This document shows positions 52,012 to 61,100 of a stretch of DNA of 64,000 bases, in pieces; within the stretch, counting starts at the first letter, position 1; the number at the start of each line of letters is the position of its first letter. The stretch comes from Acidobacteriota bacterium (GTDB taxonomy: Bacteria > Acidobacteriota > Blastocatellia > Pyrinomonadales > Pyrinomonadaceae): the NCBI GenBank assembly GCA_003223025.1, contig QHXR01000022.1, positions 37,593 to 101,592 on the forward strand. The letters run 5' to 3'. Under the pieces are notes generated by a model. It ran no database searches and was not told where the DNA came from. It worked only from the letters and a program-made list of their open reading frames with translations. The translations under genes were made by a program, and so were the position numbers.

Positions 52012-55000
52012 CTAGAACACGAATCTTGCACCGAGTTGGATGCTTCGACCCGGGCCTGATGCATTAAGTACACCGAATCCACCGCCGACCACTCCGACGC
52101 CGTTCGCATCGAAACTGGAAACGTTAGTGCCCATCGTACTGAAGTTCGCCTTGTTGAAAGCATTGAAGAGATCGAGCTGTAACGTCAGGTTCATCGACTC
52201 GTTGAACCGGAGTCGTTTTCGAGCGGAGAAATCCCAGACGGTGAAAGAAGGACCCCATACACTTCCCACACTTGATGTGCCGCGACGTGCGTCATTCGGT
52301 CGTGCGAACGCAGCCGGATTCACCCACTGGCGGTCGTCCCTCAGATAGAGATCAACACCCTCGATAATATCCGCGCGTCTCGTACCAGTCGTCAAAGCAT
52401 TTGCCGTGATCGTAAACGGGCGACCGGATTGATATCGCGTGATACCGCTCAACTCAAAACCGTCGAGGAGGTAACGCTTCCAACCTTCGTCGCTCGAGCG
52501 GAACATGCTCGGAGCGTATGTGTAAGTCGCGACGAACACGTGACGCCGATCAAACGACGCGGGTCCGTAATTGAATTGCCGGTTGAACGGATCTTCCGGA
52601 TTGTCGTTGAAGTTGCTCGCGTCTGTAAGAACCTTGGACCACGTGTAACTCGCCGTTCCTAACAGGTCGCCCTTGCGTTTCGCGATGTAGAACTGGCCCG
52701 CGTAATAGTAGGAGTTGGCATCGCTCTTTCGCTGATTGATCGTTCCGTATCCTTTATATGGACGCAGCCTGTCGTCGGTTCCACCGCCAAAAGGTATCGC
52801 GTTGATGTCCGGATTTCGCGTCAGATTGCGGCCGAGATTTCCGACGAAATTCGCTTCGGCAAAAAGTCCCCACCACAGCTCGCGCTGGACGCCTAAGCTG
52901 AAGTTCATCGAGTATGGAGTTTTGAGTTTCGGATCGATCGCCGAGATCGTCGCAAATTTCGTGATGGCCGATGCGGCACCGCCTCTAATGTTCGCGAGAT
53001 TTCCGTTCTCAAAGCTTGCGCTGTTTATGAACGGCGGATTGCTAATGACGGGAAAGATAATGTTTCCTTCGATGCGATCGTAGTACATCCCGAAACCGCC
53101 GCGGATCGATGTCTTCCCGTCGCTGAACGGCGAGTAAGCGAATCCGACGCGGGGCATGAAATACGGATGTGCGTCGTACAAACCACGCGGAGCACCGGTC
53201 GGAACGGATAACACGTCGGGGCTATTCCAGCCAGGGACGTTGATTCGCTCGCTCTCGGGAACGCCGTCGCCGGCACGGATCAGTCCGTTGAATCGGTTCG
53301 AGCCCGGGGTGATCGTGACGACACCGGTCGCACTCACGGTCACCGCTTTCGACGGATCGTAAAGCGACGGATCGAAATTCGTGATGTTGTTTTCGCGAGT
53401 GTAGAACGGAGTTCCGTACTGGAATCTCACGCCGACCTCGATGCTTAGATTCTTCGTCAATCTCCAACTATCCGTCGCAAACGCATCGTACTGTTGGAAT
53501 CGGAAATGCGCCGCGGGGTCGGCGGAAAATTCACTGTATGTTCGGAAGTTTCCAAGCAGAGCGTCGGCGAACGACTGTCCCGTGCTGTTCGGCCGGTTCG
53601 TGTTAAAGGCGACCAAACCGGCATACGTCGAGCGTCCGTTCTGATAGACCTTGCTGAAGTTATACACTCCGCCGAACTTGAACGTGTGGTTGTTCTTCAC
53701 CCATGTTACGGTGTCGCTTACCGTCGAGTCGTGTGCGAGAGCAGTCAGCGAGCGAGCGGCTCCGTTGAAGTTGGCAGGCGAAGTTCCGCCGGCAAACGTC
53801 GTATCCGGAATCGAATTTTCATACGCCCCGCCGTTTCCGAAAAGTTGCGCGTATGCGTAACCATACGTCTCGCGTGCCCAGTAATCGTTCGCCGGTGGAA
53901 CTCGCTGATCCGTCCACGCGAAGTTGATCTTTGCTTCGTTGATCAGGCTCGAGGTGACGTTCCACAAATGCCCGACCTGAAGACCGTTGCCCGGTCGGCT
54001 ACGTGCGCTTTGGATCGTCGGCAGCGGCGACGTAATAAATGTTCCAAACGGATCGAGCACGAGATTCTTGTCATGAGCGTATCGCGCAAAAAGCGTGTGC
54101 TTATCGTTCGCGATGAAATCCAAACGGAGAAGCTCCTGACGAAAATCACTGTTGTTCGGAGGCTGGAATGTGGAGTTGTTCGCGACCGGCGAATTGGTAA
54201 AGCTGGCCGAGATGCCCGACATCTGGCGGAAGACATCTGCGATCGCCAGGCCGTCCGCGGTAATTCGTCCGATCGGTATGCGATTCCAAAGCGCCGGATT
54301 CGTCCCGCCAAAGCACGCGGTTCGAACTGCCGCGGTCGTTACTGTGCCGCTCGAGTTTACTACCGGCGCGGTGCAAGCTCCGGTGATCGCCGGATCCCGG
54401 AGCACGCCATCGTCGGGTGTTCCGACGATGCCGTCAAATCCGCGTAGTCTGACCGTGAAATCACCCATCAGCTCGGCGGTCGTCGGAAGCGTGCGGACTC
54501 CCGTAGCCGCGAGTCGATGGATCGTCTTCCATTCCTGTCCCCAGAAAAAGAAGAACTTGTCCTTTCCCGATTTCAAAGTCGGTCCGTCATTTTCGCCGAA
54601 GTTAAAGTAGGGAAGCGGGCCGCTCACACTGTAGCCGTAATTGTTGTAGCGGAGCGTCGGTTTGACCGCCGCGAAAAAGTTTCTCGCATCGAGCGCATCG
54701 TTTCGGAAAAACTCGAACATGCTGCCGTGATATTTATTTCCACCGCGTTTTGTGATGACGTTTATCTGAGCACCCGAGTTGCGGCCGTACTCCGCGGAGA
54801 AGTTCGATGTCTGCAGCTTCACTTCCTGAATAAAATCGACGCCGACATTATTGATCTGACTCGCGTTGCTTCCGGAGTTTAGATTGTTACCGCCATCGAC
54901 CGTCAGGTTGTTCGCAACGCCGCGACTGCCGTTGATGTTGATCGTATTCGTCGCGAGATTCGTGTCGATCTGATCGTCGGTCGTGATGACGGCGCCGGGG

Positions 55001-55503
55001 ATCACGCTCAAAAGTTGATAATAGTTGCGGCCGTTTAGTGCGAGGTTCGCCACCTGCTGGCTGTCGATAACCTTCGCGACTTCGCCCGATGTCGTGTTCA
55101 CCGTCTCACCGCTCGTCTGTGCGACAACGACCACTTCCGAGAATTCGCCGACCTCGAGTGTTATGTCGACGGTCAGTCGCGAGTCGGCGCTGACGACGTT
55201 GTTCGTCCGAAATGCTTTCTTAAAATTCTGCATTTCGACTTGCACCGAATATGTCCCGACCGGAAGATTCGTCACGGTGTAATAGCCGGAGTCATCGGTC
55301 GTCGCCGTTCTCGAAAAGTTTGTCGACGGATCGGTCACGGTGACGGTGGCGTTGGGTACTGCTGCACCGCCCGCGTCGGTGACGTTTCCGGAAATGCGGC
55401 CAAAGCTCGTCTGGCCGTGAGCGAGTGCCGAAAAAGCAAGTATCAGTATAAAACCGGTAATATTCTTGCTCAGCATTCTTGTAGATCCCCAAATGTTATT
55501 CAT
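52012..55503 (-). CDS. TonB-dependent receptor, Oar-like (receptor 2)
   Basis: A 1163-residue outer-membrane receptor. The signal peptide (about 10-30, ALAHGQ) is followed by a carboxypeptidase-regulatory-like domain (about 30-125: GRISGNVTDAGGAAVPNATV). The plug with VANLALNGRNYYQLL and the TonB barrel, ending in ...RFVF, follow. The ATG at 55503 has GGAGG 8 bases upstream, so the longer open frame to 55551 is not needed. It is downstream of ROK regulator 2 by 96 bases. It would import the glycan products handled by the genes at 43-52 kb. No SusD is present. Confidence 0.93.
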   Translation of the reverse strand: MNNIWGSTRMLSKNITGFILILAFSALAHGQTSFGRISGNVTDAGGAAVPNATVTVTDPSTNFSRTATTDDSGYYTVTNLPVGTYSVQVEMQNFKKAFRTNNVVSADSRLTVDITLEVGEFSEVVVVAQTSGETVNTTSGEVAKVIDSQQVANLALNGRNYYQLLSVIPGAVITTDDQIDTNLATNTININGSRGVANNLTVDGGNNLNSGSNASQINNVGVDFIQEVKLQTSNFSAEYGRNSGAQINVITKRGGNKYHGSMFEFFRNDALDARNFFAAVKPTLRYNNYGYSVSGPLPYFNFGENDGPTLKSGKDKFFFFWGQEWKTIHRLAATGVRTLPTTAELMGDFTVRLRGFDGIVGTPDDGVLRDPAITGACTAPVVNSSGTVTTAAVRTACFGGTNPALWNRIPIGRITADGLAIADVFRQMSGISASFTNSPVANNSTFQPPNNSDFRQELLRLDFIANDKHTLFARYAHDKNLVLDPFGTFITSPLPTIQSARSRPGNGLQVGHLWNVTSSLINEAKINFAWTDQRVPPANDYWARETYGYAYAQLFGNGGAYENSIPDTTFAGGTSPANFNGAARSLTALAHDSTVSDTVTWVKNNHTFKFGGVYNFSKVYQNGRSTYAGLVAFNTNRPNSTGQSFADALLGNFRTYSEFSADPAAHFRFQQYDAFATDSWRLTKNLSIEVGVRFQYGTPFYTRENNITNFDPSLYDPSKAVTVSATGVVTITPGSNRFNGLIRAGDGVPESERINVPGWNSPDVLSVPTGAPRGLYDAHPYFMPRVGFAYSPFSDGKTSIRGGFGMYYDRIEGNIIFPVISNPPFINSASFENGNLANIRGGAASAITKFATISAIDPKLKTPYSMNFSLGVQRELWWGLFAEANFVGNLGRNLTRNPDINAIPFGGGTDDRLRPYKGYGTINQRKSDANSYYYAGQFYIAKRKGDLLGTASYTWSKVLTDASNFNDNPEDPFNRQFNYGPASFDRRHVFVATYTYAPSMFRSSDEGWKRYLLDGFELSGITRYQSGRPFTITANALTTGTRRADIIEGVDLYLRDDRQWVNPAAFARPNDARRGTSSVGSVWGPSFTVWDFSARKRLRFNESMNLTLQLDLFNAFNKANFSTMGTNVSSFDANGVGVVGGGFGVLNASGPGRSIQLGARFVF

Positions 55504-55599
55504 TGCAGTATCCTCCGAAGTTTCTTTTTGCCGTCTCGAACGACGGTTCATGCGTGCATCCGGTAGGTCCCGGAAAAATTGTCTGAAGTCGTATTTCCG

Positions 55600-56826
55600 C
55601 TACGCGACTTTGGGAGCCGCGAAAGTTCTGGCAGTTACAAGTGCGACGGCGCCGCGAAGACGCGGATGCTCGATCGCCGGGACGATCCGGATCGGTACTT
55701 CGCCGAGATCCTTCGTCAATGCTCGTTCTTTTATCGCCGCGCGTACTTCGGCTTCTATCAGATCCCATCCTTCGGTGAGCTCGCCGCCGATGTAGATCTG
55801 CGACGGATCGACAGAGTTGATGATCGATGCGAGCCCAAGTCCGAGGTATCGAGCCGTCGAGTGGAGTGCGGTCAACGCCTTGCTATCGTTGCTCCGCGCC
55901 CGTGCGATCAGATCCTCGATTGTGAATTCAGCGACATCGACCGACTGCGGTTGCCGGGCGGCGATATCGCGTCCGAAATAGCGCGACAGAGTCGCGGGAT
56001 TTGAAATGTAAGCTTCCCAGCATCCGTTCGCACCGCACGAACATTGCGGTCCGTCGATGCTCAGCGGGACGTGGCCGAACTCACCGGCGGTGTTGTGCTT
56101 CCCGCGAACGAGCTCGCCGTTCATCACCACGCCGACACCGACGCCATCCGAGACGGAGACGTAGACGATGTCCGTGAGCACGAGGCCGTCGCCGCGAGTC
56201 GACCAGATCTGGGACAGAGCGCAAGCCTTACCTGAATTTTCGAGATGGATGTCGGTTCCCTTGAACTCTTTCGAGAGCGGTTCGAGCAGATTTACGTTTC
56301 TCCAACGCAGCGTCGGAGCATGGAGAACGAAACCGGTCTTACGGTCGAGCATACCGGGAATCACGAGTCCGATATCGTCGCATTCGGCCGAGCCGACTTT
56401 GTCGAGCAACGCTTTGCGAACCTGTATTCCGAGCTCCGTGACAAACTCCTGAGGATCAAACTTCGTCGGAAAGCTCACGATATCGCCGACCTGCTTGCCC
56501 ATCGCATCGGTGATCATGAGAAATGTCCTCGATGCCCGGACATCGATGGCGACGGCAACACTCTTTTGAGAATTGATGTAGAGAAACGTCGGCTTTCGGC
56601 CGCGAACTTTCTGGCTTGCCTGGGCGCCTTCTCGGACGAGTCCTTCCTGAAGAAGCTCGTTTATAAGAAGTGTGACGTTTGCCCGGTTGGTTTCCATGAG
56701 ACGGGCAAGATCCGCCCGCGAAACCGGCTGATGAGTTCGGATCAAAGTCAGTGCGATCTGCCGATTTATCTCGCGCGAAGTCCCGCGAGTTGCAAGGGTA
56801 AAATCGACAGGATTGATTTTTCGCAT
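55600..56826 (-). CDS. ROK-family transcriptional regulator 2
   Basis: A 408-residue ROK regulator. The winged HTH is at about 20-75 (QPVSRADLARLMETNRANVT) and the ROK domain has the CSCGANGCWEAY zinc motif at about 262-273. It is related to ROK regulator 1 in layout but differs in sequence, so the two are not a recent duplicate. Directly upstream of receptor 2 on the same strand, it probably represses that receptor until a sugar ligand appears. The start at 56826 is followed by a hydrophobic-free N-terminus. Confidence 0.92.
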   Translation of the reverse strand: MRKINPVDFTLATRGTSREINRQIALTLIRTHQPVSRADLARLMETNRANVTLLINELLQEGLVREGAQASQKVRGRKPTFLYINSQKSVAVAIDVRASRTFLMITDAMGKQVGDIVSFPTKFDPQEFVTELGIQVRKALLDKVGSAECDDIGLVIPGMLDRKTGFVLHAPTLRWRNVNLLEPLSKEFKGTDIHLENSGKACALSQIWSTRGDGLVLTDIVYVSVSDGVGVGVVMNGELVRGKHNTAGEFGHVPLSIDGPQCSCGANGCWEAYISNPATLSRYFGRDIAARQPQSVDVAEFTIEDLIARARSNDSKALTALHSTARYLGLGLASIINSVDPSQIYIGGELTEGWDLIEAEVRAAIKERALTKDLGEVPIRIVPAIEHPRLRGAVALVTARTFAAPKVA

Positions 56827-57021
56827 AATTTGTTAAAACCCCTAACAAAATAGCCGAGCTTTGCAACCGAAAAATCCGCGAAAACAGCTAAATCTCTCGC
56901 AAAGCGAAAGATTCAAGGAATATTGGTTTTACCAATTAAGTCGAGTTTGAAGGTAATTGTTAGAACTTTTGACATAATACACCTGAATATTAAATCGTCA
57001 AGATGTTTTTTCGAAAACTGT

Positions 57022-57059
57022 AAAAAAATTGCGGCTACGCCTAATTGGCGAGCCGCAAT
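57022..57059 (-). terminator. Terminator of the zinc-ribbon gene
   Basis: On the minus strand the stem ATTGCGGCT with its complement, extended by GGCG/CGCC, is followed by seven T. It starts 28 bases after the stop of the zinc-ribbon gene. The wider gap 56827-57086 holds no gene. Confidence 0.85.
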
Positions 57060-57086
57060 GCTAAGCAAAACACTGATTCAAATCAA

Positions 57087-57932
57087 TTATTCGCCGGGAG
57101 CGATCTCCATCTCCTGAGTGTTCTGCGGCATCAGATTCAGCGCGTTCTGTCCGGGAATCACCGAGACCGGTTGACTCCAAATCGCGAATCCTTTACCCGA
57201 TCTGGTCACGCCAAACAAATAATAGCTGTCCGGCTCGATCCCTCCGAGCTCCGCCTTACCCGCTCCGTCAGTAGTTCCGGCGTACTTTATGTGCTCTTTG
57301 ATCGCCCGAAGAGCATTGCGATTAAAATCGACAAACCTGTCGGGATATAGAACCGACAATCCAAGACTGTTCGTCAAACTTTGCCCCTCAATGGGCTCGA
57401 GCCGCGCTTCGGAAAGGATCGTCTCCAGATCTTTATCGAGCAGATAAAACTTCTCGTTCTTTACCGGCTGCGGCTGACCCTTTCGATCGGAGATCTTCGC
57501 GTCGATGACGACGCTGCCCTTCGACGGCGGCGCCGATACATCGGTTTGAGAGCCGGGTACCGCAACGCTCGTCGACGGGGGCGGAGCAGTCGTGACGGTA
57601 GAGTTTGGCGGAATTTCGGTCGTGCTTACCCGCTCCGGATTTGTTGAAGCCGGACGGCGAGTATTTACGTTGACCGAAAGATTCGAATTTGCGTCGTCGC
57701 TGTTACGGCTCATGAAAATAAAGAACGCAACGACCAGAATCACGCCGATGATTCCGAGCGGAATGAAGATCCAGGTCGGCACGCCATCTCTATGGATCGG
57801 CTCCGCCACAACAGGTACCCGCGCAACGGCCGGAGCCGGTGCCGGAGCCGACAAAGGACGGCCACAATTCGGGCAAGCCACCGCGGCGGTTGAGATCTCG
57901 TGTCCGCATTCAGGACAGTAAATCATCGACAT
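57087..57932 (-). CDS. Zinc-ribbon membrane protein with a Pro/Thr-rich linker
   Basis: A 281-residue protein. An N-terminal zinc ribbon has C6, C9, C20 and C23 (CPECG, CPNCG). A Pro/Ala-rich linker (about 28-45) precedes one transmembrane helix (about 50-75: IFIPLGIIGVILVVAFFIF). A Pro/Thr/Ser-rich spacer (about 90-140) leads to a soluble C-terminal domain (about 140-281) with no clear match. Such architecture is common in Blastocatellia and the function is unknown. It is divergent from the giant kinase, 233 bases apart. Confidence 0.85.
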   Translation of the reverse strand: MSMIYCPECGHEISTAAVACPNCGRPLSAPAPAPAVARVPVVAEPIHRDGVPTWIFIPLGIIGVILVVAFFIFMSRNSDDANSNLSVNVNTRRPASTNPERVSTTEIPPNSTVTTAPPPSTSVAVPGSQTDVSAPPSKGSVVIDAKISDRKGQPQPVKNEKFYLLDKDLETILSEARLEPIEGQSLTNSLGLSVLYPDRFVDFNRNALRAIKEHIKYAGTTDGAGKAELGGIEPDSYYLFGVTRSGKGFAIWSQPVSVIPGQNALNLMPQNTQEMEIAPGE

Positions 57933-58056
57933 TGGTTTTAGTTCCTCCTAAGTTCTGTAAACTACAATCGCAGAAGCATTTGCCGTGCCAGCATTTATCC
58001 GCGTAATTTCCCGACCGAAGTGCCAGTTTTTGGTGGAAAATAAGCTTTGCTCTCTC

Positions 58057-58062
58057 TATAAT
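58057..58062 (+). promoter_or_regulatory. Candidate -10 box for the hybrid kinase
   Basis: A perfect TATAAT lies 103 bases before the kinase ATG. I see no good -35 box at 16-18 bases upstream, so the call is weak. Confidence 0.3.
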
Positions 58063-58165
58063 TAAGAAGCCCACTTAGTCTTTAGTTGTAGATACTTGAA
58101 CTGCGTAAAAAAACCGACGCCCCAACGACGGCTTTGAACCCAGTTCACCTAACGGAGATACAAAA

Positions 58166-61100
58166 ATGGCTGCTCTGACAGTGGGCAAGGCCGCGCGCTC
58201 CCGGAAGCGCGGCGGAGCCTCCGACCCGAAAAACGGTACCCGCAGAACGAAATCTAACGGACACAGCTCCGATTTTCTCGACCCCGATTTTTTGCTGAAA
58301 GTCCTGAACGCCGTGAAAGACGGCGATTTCACCGGACGTTTTCCGACCCGCAACAGCGGAGTCTCGGGTGAGATCTACGATGCCCTCAACGCGATCATCG
58401 AAAAGAATGAACTGCTCACATCCGAGCTCGGGCGTATCAGCGAAGTTGTAGGTAAGGAAGGAAAGATCGCCCAACGCGCGACGCTCGGAAACGCATCGGG
58501 TGGCTGGGCGTCATGTATCGACTCGGTTAACACGCTCATCACTGATCTTGCGCAACCGACAACCGAAGTCGCACGCGTGATCGGCGCCGTCGCACAGGGC
58601 GATCTTTCGCAAAGCTTCAATCTCGAGATCGACGATCGTCCGCTCAAGGGTGAATTCCTTCGAACCGGTAAGACCGTGAACACGATGGTGAATCAGCTCG
58701 GCGCATTCGCGTCCGAGGTGACCCGCGTGGCGCGTGAAGTCGGTACCGAAGGAAAGCTCGGCGGACAGGCGCAGGTCAAAGGCGTGTCGGGTACATGGAA
58801 AGATCTCACCGACAACGTGAATCTCATGGCGAACAACCTCACGGGTCAGGTTCGCAACATCGCCGAAGTTACAACCGCCGTGGCAAACGGTGACTTGTCG
58901 AAGAAGATCACCGTCGACGTGAAGGGTGAAATCCTCGAGCTGAAGAACACGATCAACACGATGGTGGATCAGCTCTCGTCATTCGCATCGGAAGTTACCC
59001 GCGTGGCTCGCGAAGTGGGAACCGAAGGAAAGCTCGGCGGACAGGCCGAGGTGAAGGGCGTGTCGGGAACCTGGAAAGATCTCACCGACAACGTGAATCT
59101 CATGGCGAACAACCTCACCGGTCAGGTTCGCAACATTGCAGAAGTTACGACCGCCGTGGCGAACGGCGACCTTTCGAAAAAAATTACTGTTAACGTTCGC
59201 GGAGAAATTCTCGAGCTCAAAGACACCATCAACACGATGGTGGATCAGCTGTCATCATTCGCATCGGAAGTTACACGTGTTGCACGCGAGGTCGGAACCG
59301 AAGGAAAGCTCGGCGGGCAGGCCGACGTGAAGGGCGTCGCCGGTGTGTGGAAAGATCTCACGGATAACGTGAATCTCATGACCAGCAATCTCACCGGCCA
59401 GGTGCGTAACATCGCGGATGTTGCGACATCGGTTGCGAATGGAGATTTGTCGAAGAAGATCACGGTCGATGTGCGTGGTGAAATTCTCGAGCTGAAGAAC
59501 ACGCTCAACACGATGGTGGACCAGCTCAACTCGTTCGCATCGGAAGTTACGCGCGTCGCGCGCGAAGTCGGTACTGAAGGTAAGCTCGGCGGCGAAGCCG
59601 AAGTGGAAGGCGTCGCCGGCGTTTGGAAGGATCTCACCGATAACGTGAACCTCATGACGTCGAACCTGACGGCGCAGGTGCGCAACATCGCCGAGGTTGC
59701 GACATCGGTTGCGAACGGCGACTTATCGAAGAAGATTACCGTGCAGGTGCGCGGAGAAATTCTCGAATTGAAAGACACGCTGAACACGATGGTGGACCAG
59801 CTCAACTCATTCGCATCGGAAGTTACGCGTGTGGCCCGCGAGGTGGGAACTGAAGGAAAGCTCGGCGGTCAAGCCGAGGTGAAGGGAGTCGGCGGTGTCT
59901 GGAAGGATCTGACCGATAACGTGAACTTCATGGCGTCGAATCTTACCGGCCAGGTGCGAAACATCGCGGCCGTGACAACCGCCGTGGCGAATGGTGATCT
60001 ATCGAAGAAGATCACCGTCGATGTGCAAGGAGAAATTCTCGAATTGAAAGACACGATCAACACGATGGTGGATCAGTTGTCGTCATTCGCATCAGAGGTG
60101 ACCCGCGTGGCCCGCGAGGTCGGTACCGAAGGAAAGCTGGGAGGTCAGGCCGAGGTGCTCGGTGTGTCGGGAACGTGGAAGGATCTTACCGACAATGTGA
60201 ACTTCATGGCGTCGAACCTGACATCTCAGGTGCGAAACATCGCGGACGTTACGACCGCCGTCGCGAACGGAGATCTGTCGAAGAAGATCACGGTGGATGT
60301 GAAGGGAGAGATCCTCGAGCTCAAGAACACGATCAATACGATGGTGGATCAGCTCTCGTCATTCGCGTCGGAAGTGACTCGCGTGGCCCGAGAGGTCGGT
60401 ACGGAAGGAAAGCTCGGCGGACAAGCCGTCGTGCGAGGCGTGTCGGGAACGTGGAAGGATCTTACCGACAACGTGAACTTCATGGCGTCGAACCTGACGT
60501 CGCAAGTGCGCAATATCGCGACGGTCACAACCGCCGTCGCGAACGGTGACTTGTCGAAGAAGATCACGGTGGATGTGCAGGGAGAAATTCTGGAGCTGAA
60601 GATCACCATCAACACGATGGTGGATCAGCTCAACTCATTCGCATCCGAAGTGACGCGTGTGGCCCGCGAGGTGGGTACGGAAGGAAAGCTCGGCGGCCAG
60701 GCGCAGGTGAAGGGCGTTTCCGGAACTTGGAAGGATCTTACCGACAACGTGAACTTCATGGCGTCGAACCTCACGACTCAGGTGCGTGGTATCGCACGGG
60801 TTGTGACGGCCGTCGCAAACGGAAACTTGAATCGCAAACTCGAAGTGGAAGCACTCGGTGAGATCGCTGAGCTTGCCGACACGATCAACGCGATGATCGA
60901 TACGCTTGCGACATTCGCCGATCAGGTGACAACCGTGGCCCGCGAGGTGGGTATCGAAGGAGAGCTCGGCGGGCAGGCGAATGTGCCGGGTGCGTCGGGA
61001 ACGTGGCGCGATTTGACCGATAACGTGAACCAGCTCGCCGCGAATTTGACTAACCAGGTGCGTGCGATGGCCGACGTTGCGACGGCCGTGACCAAGGGCG

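Noticed and set aside
53494..54447. A 317-residue plus-strand frame inside receptor 2
   Set aside because: It is antisense to the TonB receptor and very rich in Arg, Val and Cys, as expected from a shadow frame.
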